This document shows, piece by piece, positions 1 to 4,421 of a stretch of 6,636 nt of DNA (its first letter is position 1; each line of letters begins with the position of its first letter). The position numbers were made by a program, and so were the translations under genes. Below the pieces are notes generated by a model. The model did no database searches, was not told where the DNA came from, and worked only from the letters and a program-made list of their open reading frames with translations. This DNA is from an uncultured Verrucomicrobiota bacterium. GTDB lineage: Bacteria > Verrucomicrobiota > Verrucomicrobiia > Limisphaerales > UBA9464. The stretch lies in assembly GCA_903864375.1 (NCBI GenBank), contig CAIPFS010000055.1, forward strand, positions 1 through 6,636, written 5' to 3'.

Positions 1-81
1 GAAAGGTGAGGATCCCTGCATTGATTGGGGACTTGCGGGAGCGCGTCCCTCCGATGGATGCCCCTCCCTCGGAGGGTCTTG

Positions 82-179
82 AGTCCGGACGGCCCCAGTC
101 CTGCGGACGGCCCAAGGGCTTCGCCTGTGCGGAAGGGGCGGGGTTCGGACCGCCAGAGGCTCGGCAGGGGCTTCGCCCT
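82..179. repeat. GC-rich short repeats in the intergenic region after rpoZ
   Basis: The 290 bp at the left edge hold no convincing gene; the open frames there are low-complexity and match no family I know. What is visible is repetition. CGGACGGCCC occurs at 86-95 and again at 104-113, each preceded by AGTCC, like an imperfect tandem duplication. GGGCTTCGCC occurs at 116-125 and 168-177. The second copy sits in an AGGGGCTTCGCCCT snap-back at 166-179. Just upstream, CCCTCCG (47-53) can pair with CGGAGGG (70-76). I infer a dispersed palindromic (REP-like) element of the kind scattered between genes in this phylum, but only one locus can be seen here. Confidence 0.4.
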
Positions 180-222
180 ACCGGTGTGATTCCATTCCAA
201 TCGGTTCAATTTGAGTGGAACG

Positions 223-254
223 AAAAACGTGTTGTTGGAAGGTCGAGCTCCAAC
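223..254 (-). terminator. candidate Rho-independent terminator of rpoZ
   Basis: Read on the minus strand, GTTGGA and TCCAAC (plus-strand 249-254 and 234-239) form a six-pair stem with a 9-nt loop. Six bases later comes a run of five T (the A run at 223-227 on the plus strand). It lies about 40 bp past the rpoZ stop, the right place for a terminator. The stem is short and the T run is not directly adjacent, so the call is moderate. Confidence 0.4.
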
Positions 255-290
255 GGTGGCAACCCGACCATCCGTTTGCTGACGCCCAAA

Positions 291-656
291 TCAGGCGGCA
301 ACAGCTGGAGGCTCTTCGTCCGCCGGAAGTGAAGCCCCCTGGGCAGAGACCAAGGCGGCAGCTGCGGCGGCTGCGGCCACGGAAGCCGACGACTTTCGGG
401 GTGCCTTCTTTTTCTTCGGAACGACGGCATCCATGGGCGTGGCACCGGTGTAGGTGGATTCCCAACTGATTTTGTCCTCGATGATTTCCAGGAGGGCGAT
501 GTCCGCCAGGTCCATGGTCGATGGGACCTCGACAAACGGGCGGGAAGATCCGCCGTTCCCGGTGCTGATCTGCCGCACGCGTCGCGAAACCAAATTCACC
601 AAGATGTGGGGGTTACCCACTTTTTCCAGGGCTTTCCGGGTCAGTTCAATATTCAT
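291..656 (-). CDS. rpoZ: DNA-directed RNA polymerase subunit omega
   Basis: Encodes a 121-residue protein read as the omega subunit, the small RNA polymerase subunit that wraps the C-terminal tail of beta-prime and helps core assembly. The N-terminal 65 residues carry the family pattern: an amphipathic start, VGN (13-15), a hydrophobic helix leading into SRRVRQI (24-30), and LADIALLEIIEDKI (50-63), matching the ALREI segment of the E. coli protein. The insert between them (31-49) is Ser/Gly-rich. The family is usually 65-110 residues. Here a basic PKKKKAPRK stretch (80-88), a run of eight alanines (94-101) and an acidic, Pro-rich end form an extra, probably disordered tail. The ATG at 656 fits the usual omega N-terminus. 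No strong Shine-Dalgarno is seen; GGAA lies 12 bases upstream. It is transcribed away from the DUF4149 gene. Confidence 0.88.
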   Translation of the reverse strand: MNIELTRKALEKVGNPHILVNLVSRRVRQISTGNGGSSRPFVEVPSTMDLADIALLEIIEDKISWESTYTGATPMDAVVPKKKKAPRKSSASVAAAAAAAALVSAQGASLPADEEPPAVAA

Positions 657-687
657 CTCAATGAAGTTCCGTCAAAAAAGGAAAGTG

Positions 688-715
688 AGCATAGCTGAGG
701 ACATGGGATGGGCAA
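688..715 (-). promoter_or_regulatory. candidate sigma-70-type promoter for rpoZ
   Basis: On the minus strand, TTGCCC (plus 710-715) and TATGCT (plus 688-693) are separated by 16 bp, a near-consensus -35/-10 pair (four of six matches each). Transcription would start near 681, about 25 bases before the rpoZ ATG. The surrounding gap (657-800) is the divergent intergenic region; I found no equally good match facing the plus-strand gene. Confidence 0.4.
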
Positions 716-800
716 CAGCGATTTTGGGAATTTACCGAAACTCAAGGACTTTCCGGCGGTCCGCTTTTCGATCCGCAGGAATCGCTGCTACCCTTTCCCC

Positions 801-1307
801 GTGAACCCGATTTTTTCCCGCCTGGTCCTCTTCTCCACGGTTCTTTGGGTGGGGGGCGGCGTCTTTCTCACGGCCATTGTCGGGCCGACCGTTTTTTCGA
901 AGGGCCTCTCCGAGGTGATCACCCGTCAGCAGGCCGGTGCGGTGGCGCAGGCCATTCTGGCCCGGTATTTTGTACTTCAGGGGGTTCTCGCGGCCATTGT
1001 CTTCCTCGGATCGTTTCGAGCCCGGGACTGGGGATGGAAGCGGCCTGCGGTTGCGCTGCCCCTGTCGGCGATGCTGCTGGCCCTTGTCCTTGGGTCCGGA
1101 CTGATGCTTCAGCCCCGGATGCGGGAGTGGAACGAGATTCGTTATTCCCCGACCCGAACGCCCTCCGAACAGGAGGAGGCGCGGGTCCGGTTCGGCCGGT
1201 GGCACGGCATTGCCCAGGTCGGAAACCTCCTCATTCTCACGGGAGCCATCCTGATCGGCTGCCAGCAGGCGTGGCGTCTGGGGCGCGGTGGTCCTGCGCC
1301 CCAATAG
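801..1307 (+). CDS. DUF4149/TMEM205-like four-helix membrane protein
   Basis: A 168-residue integral membrane protein of unknown biochemical role. Four hydrophobic segments are visible at about 5-28, 57-72, 82-104 and 136-156. Family-like features are WVGGGVFLTAIVGPTVF (16-32), AGAVAQAILARYF (45-57) and the FGRWHGIAQVGN stretch (131-142) leading into the last helix; this pattern is what I know from DUF4149 (TMEM205-like) proteins. A longer frame begins with ATG at 708, but its first 31 residues are polar and unlike the family. The GTG at 801 puts the first helix directly at the N-terminus, so I chose it. No clear Shine-Dalgarno is present. It is divergent from rpoZ and convergent with rsfS, so it is probably a single-gene unit. 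The function cannot be inferred from context. Confidence 0.72.
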   Translation: MNPIFSRLVLFSTVLWVGGGVFLTAIVGPTVFSKGLSEVITRQQAGAVAQAILARYFVLQGVLAAIVFLGSFRARDWGWKRPAVALPLSAMLLALVLGSGLMLQPRMREWNEIRYSPTRTPSEQEEARVRFGRWHGIAQVGNLLILTGAILIGCQQAWRLGRGGPAPQ

Positions 1308-1313
1308 GGCGTG

Positions 1314-1328
1314 CCGGGTGGCTCCCGG
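1314..1328. terminator. small hairpin between convergent stops
   Basis: CCGGG (1314-1318) and CCCGG (1324-1328) form a perfect five-pair stem around a 5-nt loop in the 27-bp gap between the stop codons of the DUF4149 gene and rsfS. A run of eight T follows on the plus strand from about 1345, but it is the Lys codons of the rsfS tail and lies too far away for a textbook terminator. It could serve both genes weakly. Confidence 0.35.
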
Positions 1329-1334
1329 TGTCCA

Positions 1335-1757
1335 TCAGGCCTTCTTTTTTTTGGGCAGGGGACTGGGAGTGCTTTCGTCTGTTTTCGTGTCGCTGGCCTC
1401 CTTGGTGCGCTTCCGGGCCTTTGGCAACCGGGGCGCATCGCCCCAGAGTCCCTCCAAATCATAACGTTCCCGCACATCGTTCTTCATGATGTGGACGATG
1501 ACGTCGAAATAGTCGGCCACCAGCCAGTTGGTTTGGGCGCTTCCGTCCGTGCTGGTGGGTTCGATTTGATAGTCCGATTTCAAGCGGTCCAGGATTTCCG
1601 AGGAAATGGCGCGGAGATGCGGTTCGCTGGAACCGCTCGCGATCACGAAAAAGTCGGTGACACTTGAGTGTTTGCGCACGTCAAGCACCACCACGCCTTC
1701 GGCCTTTCGGTTTTCCGCAAGGTCGCGGCAGAGTTGGGCGAGTTTTTTGGAATCCAT
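1335..1757 (-). CDS. rsfS: ribosomal silencing factor RsfS
   Basis: A 140-residue protein of the RsfS/YbeB/Iojap family. Members bind ribosomal protein uL14 on the 50S subunit and block joining with 30S, lowering translation when nutrients are short. The core is well kept: VLDVRKHSSVTDFFVIASG (24-42) with H47 and A50 following, then WLVADYFDVIVHIM (78-91) and VRERYDLEGLWGDAP (95-109), equivalent to the W-L-D...VH...R-Y-LE-LW-DA signature. The core ends near 109, about the full length of the E. coli protein. The remaining 31 residues are a Lys/Thr/Ser-rich tail ending in PKKKKA, probably disordered. The ATG at 1757 matches the standard family start. In many bacteria rsfS sits beside nadD; here it is alone and divergent from the membrane-protein/winged-helix operon. 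Confidence 0.93.
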   Translation of the reverse strand: MDSKKLAQLCRDLAENRKAEGVVVLDVRKHSSVTDFFVIASGSSEPHLRAISSEILDRLKSDYQIEPTSTDGSAQTNWLVADYFDVIVHIMKNDVRERYDLEGLWGDAPRLPKARKRTKEASDTKTDESTPSPLPKKKKA

Positions 1758-1812
1758 CCGTCATGGAACTAAACCCCGGGTGGGACCAAAAGGAAAGCCG
1801 CGACTTTTCCCT

Positions 1813-1861
1813 TTGACGCAGAAGTCCCGGGGACGATTGGAACCGGGACGGGCTTGACGCA
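1813..1861. promoter_or_regulatory. palindrome flanked by TTGACGCA direct repeats
   Basis: Between the divergent rsfS and membrane-protein genes, TTGACGCA occurs at 1813-1820 and again at 1854-1861. Between the copies is a perfect inverted repeat, GTCCCGG (1824-1830) and CCGGGAC (1843-1849), with a 12-nt spacer. The second TTGACG is a good -35 hexamer for the plus-strand operon, although no strong -10 follows (best about CAAAGT at 1876, three of six). The palindrome could be a protein site or an RNA hairpin. The rest of the 1758-1887 gap shows nothing I can name, apart from the operator listed separately. Confidence 0.35.
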
Positions 1862-1862
1862 T

Positions 1863-1883
1863 TCACTTTGCATGACAAAGTGA
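1863..1883. promoter_or_regulatory. inverted-repeat operator before the membrane/HTH operon
   Basis: Eight-base arms TCACTTTG (1863-1870) and CAAAGTGA (1876-1883) around a 5-nt spacer form a perfect dyad, ending 4 bp before the GTG start at 1888. Its core, CTTTG-N5-CAAAG, recurs in front of ispH. It overlaps where a -10 would lie for the TTGACG at 1854, so bound protein would block transcription. The likely ligand is the winged-helix regulator encoded two genes on, an autoregulation inference. Confidence 0.6.
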
Positions 1884-1887
1884 TTGG

Positions 1888-2508
1888 GTGAATCAAGAGG
1901 CTCAAGAGCATCTTCAGGTCATTCGGACCCTGATGGAGCGGACGGCGTTGTATCGCCGGGCGCTGGCGCCGATTTTCCTGGCGTCGGGTGGTCTGGGTGC
2001 CGCTGGGGCCGTGGCCGGCTGGGTTTTGCGCCTGGCGAATGCCCGCCTTTTTGCCGGCTGGTGGTTGGGGATTGCCGCCGTGGCTTCGATTCTGTCGGTG
2101 ATTTTGGTCCGCCGGCAGGCTTTTGCCGCCGGGGAACCCTTTTGGACCCCGCCGGTCCGGCGCATTGCCCAGGCGGTGCTGCCGGCATTGGGTGCGGGGC
2201 TTGCAGTCACCTGGTATCTATCCCGTGCGACTCTGGAGACGAATCTGGCGCTGGCATCCCTGGTGGTGGCGTGGCACCTGGCGTATGGCCTTGCCCTTCA
2301 GGCGGCGGGCTTCTTCACCCCCCGGGGTGTGCGTCGCCTGGGAATGGGATTTTACGGTGTGGCCCTGGGCATGGGAGCCGTGGAAATCGGCTGCGGCTGG
2401 TTGCCGGAACCGGGGATCCATCATCTGGTGATGGGTGTCACGTTTGGTCTGGGCCATCTCCTGGCGGGGGCCTGGCTGCGGGTCACCGAACCGACGCGCG
2501 GTCTGTGA
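1888..2508 (+). CDS. six-helix membrane protein paired with a winged-helix regulator
   Basis: A 206-residue integral membrane protein that I cannot assign a biochemical function. About six hydrophobic segments are visible (27-48, 55-75, 93-111, 117-140, 150-168, 177-197) after a polar N-terminus carrying IRTLMERTALYRR (12-24). That N-terminal motif resembles what I recall from similar small membrane proteins partnered with HTH_34 regulators in this phylum. The GTG at 1888 keeps the motif; the next in-frame start, ATG at 1933, would remove most of it. No Shine-Dalgarno is seen, and if the TTGACG at 1854 is the -35, the leader is very short or absent. The stop overlaps the regulator's start by four bases, so the two are translationally coupled and probably work together, for example as a membrane sensor and its regulator. 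That role is inference. Confidence 0.75.
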   Translation: MNQEAQEHLQVIRTLMERTALYRRALAPIFLASGGLGAAGAVAGWVLRLANARLFAGWWLGIAAVASILSVILVRRQAFAAGEPFWTPPVRRIAQAVLPALGAGLAVTWYLSRATLETNLALASLVVAWHLAYGLALQAAGFFTPRGVRRLGMGFYGVALGMGAVEIGCGWLPEPGIHHLVMGVTFGLGHLLAGAWLRVTEPTRGL

Positions 2509-2819
2509 GAATCGATTTGACCCAGCAACTGGATCGGGTGATCCACGAAAAAGGGCGCATGGGAATCATGGCCGTGCTGGCTGCATCTTCTGAGATTTCG
2601 TTTACCGACCTGCGGGAGACGCTGGGGATGACCGACGGGAATTTGACGACTCATTTGCGGACCCTTCAGGAGGCGGGCTACCTGACCCTGGAGAAGACCC
2701 AGCATCAACGGCGTCCGCTGACGCTCTGTCGATTAACGGCGACGGGCCGGAGCGCCTTCACGACGTATGTGGAGGCCCTGGAACGGTTTGTTGCCTCGAC
2801 CCGGCAGAGGCCGGAGTAA
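2505..2819 (+). CDS. winged-helix DNA-binding regulator (HTH_34 type)
   Basis: A 104-residue, single-domain transcription regulator. The whole chain follows the winged-helix pattern of Pfam HTH_34 (MarR-like): an N-terminal helix LDRVIHEKGRMGIMAVLAA (9-27), ISFTDLRETLGMTDGNLTTH (31-50) as the helix-turn-helix with its TDGNL recognition-helix start, LRTLQEAGYLTLEK (51-64) into the wing, and LTATGRSAF (77-85) before a C-terminal dimerisation helix (86-100). A longer reading of this frame extends far upstream, but there it is only the shadow of the membrane gene. The GTG at 2505 overlaps that gene's TGA (GTGA) and gives exactly the family length. There is no extra ligand domain, so a signal would have to come through the dimer or the membrane partner. 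The CTTTG-N5-CAAAG palindromes at 1863 and 2837 are the likely targets. Confidence 0.88.
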   Translation: MRIDLTQQLDRVIHEKGRMGIMAVLAASSEISFTDLRETLGMTDGNLTTHLRTLQEAGYLTLEKTQHQRRPLTLCRLTATGRSAFTTYVEALERFVASTRQRPE

Positions 2820-2825
2820 ATTTCT

Positions 2826-2851
2826 TTGTTCAACAACTTTGTAATACAAAG
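2826..2851. promoter_or_regulatory. operator-like inverted repeats before ispH
   Basis: In the 41-bp gap between the regulator and ispH, CTTTGT (2837-2842) and ACAAAG (2846-2851) form a perfect six-base dyad with a 3-nt centre, the same CTTTG-N5-CAAAG as upstream of the regulator operon. Directly before it lies a second dyad, TTGTT-C-AACAA (2826-2836), and a third CTTTG half-site (2824-2828). The dyad ends 9 bp before the ispH ATG, so bound protein would block a promoter here or stop read-through. No convincing -35/-10 pair could be fixed. Confidence 0.55.
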
Positions 2852-2860
2852 CAAATACCC

Positions 2861-3706
2861 ATGACTGTCATTCGAGCTCATCATCTGGGAATGTGTTTCG
2901 GGGTTCGGGACGCCCTGTCCCTGGCCCAATCAGAGGGGGCGCGCCGTCCCCTGACGATTTTGGGGGAGTTGGTGCATAATCCGACGGTGCTGGAAAATCT
3001 CAGGAAGGCTGGCATTCACACCGAGCCGGAACTGTCGGCGGTGCGGACCGAAGCGGTGATGATCACCGCTCACGGGGTGAGTGATCGGCGCCTGGCCGCG
3101 GTGCGGGAGCGGGGGCACCAGATAGTGGAGGCCACCTGTCCGCTGGTCCACGTTGCCCATCGAGCCCTGCGGAGTCTGGCGGAGGCGGGTCATCATCCGG
3201 TGGTCATCGGGCGGAAGGGGCATGTCGAGGTGAACGGACTCGTGGAGGATTATCCCGAGGCCAGCGTGGTTCTTTCCGAAGCCGACATCGACGCCCTCCG
3301 TTGGCGGTCCAGCTTTGGCGTGGTGACACAGACCACCCAACCGGTCACCCGGGTGCGATCCCTGGTCGACCACCTGAGGCGTCGTTTTCCGGACAGTGCA
3401 GTTCATTTTCGGGACACGGTGTGCCTGCCGACCAAGCAACGCCAGGAGGCGGCGATCCAACTGGCCGGGGAGTGCTCGGTGGTGATTGTGGTGGGAGGGC
3501 AGCGGAGCAACAACACCCGGGAATTGGTGGATACCATCCGACGGGTTTGTGCGCGGGTCCATCAGGTGGAAACCGCCGGTGAGCTTCAGGTGGATTGGTT
3601 GCGGGCCGACGATACCGTGGGGATCACGGCGGGAACCTCGACCCCGGACGCCCAGATCGAGGCGGTGGAAGCGCGGCTCCGTGGCTGGGACGGTCGGTAT
3701 TCCTGA
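2861..3706 (+). CDS. ispH: 4-hydroxy-3-methylbut-2-enyl diphosphate reductase
   Basis: A 281-residue IspH (LytB), the [4Fe-4S] enzyme that reduces HMBPP to isopentenyl and dimethylallyl diphosphate, the last step of the MEP pathway in the cytoplasm. All three cluster cysteines are present: C12 in GMCFGV, C93 in EATCPLV and C188 in DTVCLPT. The substrate-binding histidines are H39 (GELVHN), H71 (TAHGVS) and H121 (RKGHVEV), and the catalytic glutamate is E123. T158/T159 (VVTQTT), S216/N218 (GGQRSNNTREL) and S260 (TAGTSTPD) line up with the diphosphate-binding residues of the E. coli enzyme. It is somewhat shorter than the E. coli protein (about 316), with trimmed ends and loops, but nothing essential is missing. 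The ATG is 9 bp after an operator-like palindrome shared with the upstream regulator operon. Whether the genome has another ispH cannot be seen. Confidence 0.94.
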   Translation: MTVIRAHHLGMCFGVRDALSLAQSEGARRPLTILGELVHNPTVLENLRKAGIHTEPELSAVRTEAVMITAHGVSDRRLAAVRERGHQIVEATCPLVHVAHRALRSLAEAGHHPVVIGRKGHVEVNGLVEDYPEASVVLSEADIDALRWRSSFGVVTQTTQPVTRVRSLVDHLRRRFPDSAVHFRDTVCLPTKQRQEAAIQLAGECSVVIVVGGQRSNNTRELVDTIRRVCARVHQVETAGELQVDWLRADDTVGITAGTSTPDAQIEAVEARLRGWDGRYS

Positions 3707-3773
3707 GGTTCCGCACCATCGGGCTCCCTGGGAATAGGCTTGTTGAATCAGGAGTTTGTCACGAAATTGGGGC

Positions 3774-4229
3774 GTGATCGTCTGGATAATCGGGCAGCCG
3801 GGCTCGGGCAAAACTACCCTGGCCCGCGGGCTAATCGGCAGGCTGAGGATCCTGGGCAGGGACGCCGTCCATCTGGAGGGTGAATTTCTGCGGGAACTGA
3901 CCGGCAACACAGACTATTCGAGGGAAGGTCGGATTCGAAACATTACGGCCGGTCAACGGCTGGCGGCCAGACTGGAGAGCGACGGTCTCTGGGTGGTGGC
4001 TTCGTTTGTCTCTCCTTATCGGGAACAGCGGGAAGCGTTCAAGGCGTGCGCTCCGGTACTGGAAGTCTACCTGCACACGACGGCGGTGAGGGGACGGGAA
4101 TCCCTGTTTGCAGTCGATTTTGATCCGCCCACGGGCAATTACCTCGACATCGACACCACGCACCGGACGGTTGAGGACTGTTTGGAAACCATCCTGGCTG
4201 GCTTGCGTGAGCGCGGCTGTCCGGTCTGA
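3774..4229 (+). CDS. short adenylylsulfate-kinase-like P-loop protein
   Basis: A 151-residue P-loop kinase related to APS kinase (CysC), which phosphorylates adenylylsulfate to PAPS. Visible features are the Walker A GQPGSGKTT (7-15), LEGE (34-37) where CysC has LDGD, DYSREGRIRNI (47-57) matching the R-x-x-N region, and ASFVSPYREQRE (76-87), the strongly kept SPYR motif. After EVYLHTT (97-103) it departs from classical CysC: the GLY-KKARAG lid segment is missing and is replaced by RGRESLFAVDFDPPTGNYLDIDTT (106-129). I recognise this pattern from short APS-kinase-like proteins outside sulfate assimilation, so the true acceptor is uncertain. A TTG at 3756 would add six residues. I chose GTG at 3774 because homologues start just before the VWIIG strand. 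GGAG at 3751-3754 is far from either choice. It may be co-transcribed with ispH (67-bp gap). No cysDN or cysH is nearby. Confidence 0.75.
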   Translation: MIVWIIGQPGSGKTTLARGLIGRLRILGRDAVHLEGEFLRELTGNTDYSREGRIRNITAGQRLAARLESDGLWVVASFVSPYREQREAFKACAPVLEVYLHTTAVRGRESLFAVDFDPPTGNYLDIDTTHRTVEDCLETILAGLRERGCPV

Positions 4230-4241
4230 ACCGGACGGCTG
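4214..4241 (+). terminator. strong hairpin over the kinase stop codon
   Basis: GTCCGGT (4219-4225) and ACCGGAC (4230-4236) pair perfectly around the loop CTGA, which holds the stop codon TGA (4227-4229). Flanking bases 4214-4218 and 4237-4241 extend the stem with two wobble pairs. No T run follows, so this is either a Rho-independent terminator lacking its tail or a 3' stabilising hairpin. Confidence 0.35.
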
Positions 4242-4305
4242 GTTCAACTTATCCTTCACTGGGCTGGGTTGTGATGGATGGGAGAACTCCATCCTCTGAG
4301 CGTGG

Positions 4306-4348
4306 GGCGGTCGGGCTGCCATTGACCGACCCCGGTTCAAATTTTTTT
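4306..4348 (+). terminator. candidate terminator before the secreted-protein gene
   Basis: GGTCGG (4309-4314) and CCGACC (4326-4331) form a stem around an 11-nt loop. The stem can gain two more G-C pairs (4306-4307 with 4332-4333) if C4308 bulges out. A run of seven T (4342-4348) follows after 8-10 bases. It would end the ispH/kinase transcript. The separation between stem and T run weakens the call. Confidence 0.35.
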
Positions 4349-4355
4349 CCATGTT

Positions 4356-4375
4356 CCGTGATAGGTCTGTCACGG
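4356..4375. promoter_or_regulatory. inverted repeat upstream of the secreted-protein gene
   Basis: CCGTGA (4356-4361) and TCACGG (4370-4375) are perfect arms with an 8-nt spacer. Two further pairs (one a wobble) shrink the loop to GGTC. The centre is about 57 bp before the ATG at 4422, a usual place for an operator or leader hairpin. Its sequence is unrelated to the CTTTG-N5-CAAAG sites. The remainder of 4230-4421 holds no gene I can support. Confidence 0.35.
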
Positions 4376-4421
4376 GGTCGCCGAATGACTCCATGTGCAG
4401 AGGTCGGAACTACATCACGGC

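Noticed and set aside
6..332. Plus-strand frame of 108 codons at the left edge
   Set aside because: It translates the GC-rich repeats and overlaps the end of rpoZ; no domain pattern.
732..1304. Minus-strand frame of 190 codons over the DUF4149 gene
   Set aside because: Arg/Pro/Gly-rich antisense shadow with no hydrophobic core or motif.
1342..1353. Plus-strand T run as a terminator tail
   Set aside because: It is made by the Lys codons of the rsfS tail and is more than 15 bp from the nearest stem.
1884..2504. Upstream extension of the winged-helix frame to 311 codons
   Set aside because: The extra 207 residues are Gly/Cys/Pro-rich and out of frame with a credible membrane protein; the GTG at 2505 gives the normal length.
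2930..3910. Open frame of 326 codons on the minus strand
   Set aside because: It lies antisense to ispH and the start of the kinase gene, is rich in Arg/Pro/His and matches no family; the plus-strand ispH with all catalytic residues explains the region.
4276..4294. GGATGG/CCATCC hairpin
   Set aside because: Six-base arms with no T run and no relation to a start codon; it may be chance in GC-rich DNA.
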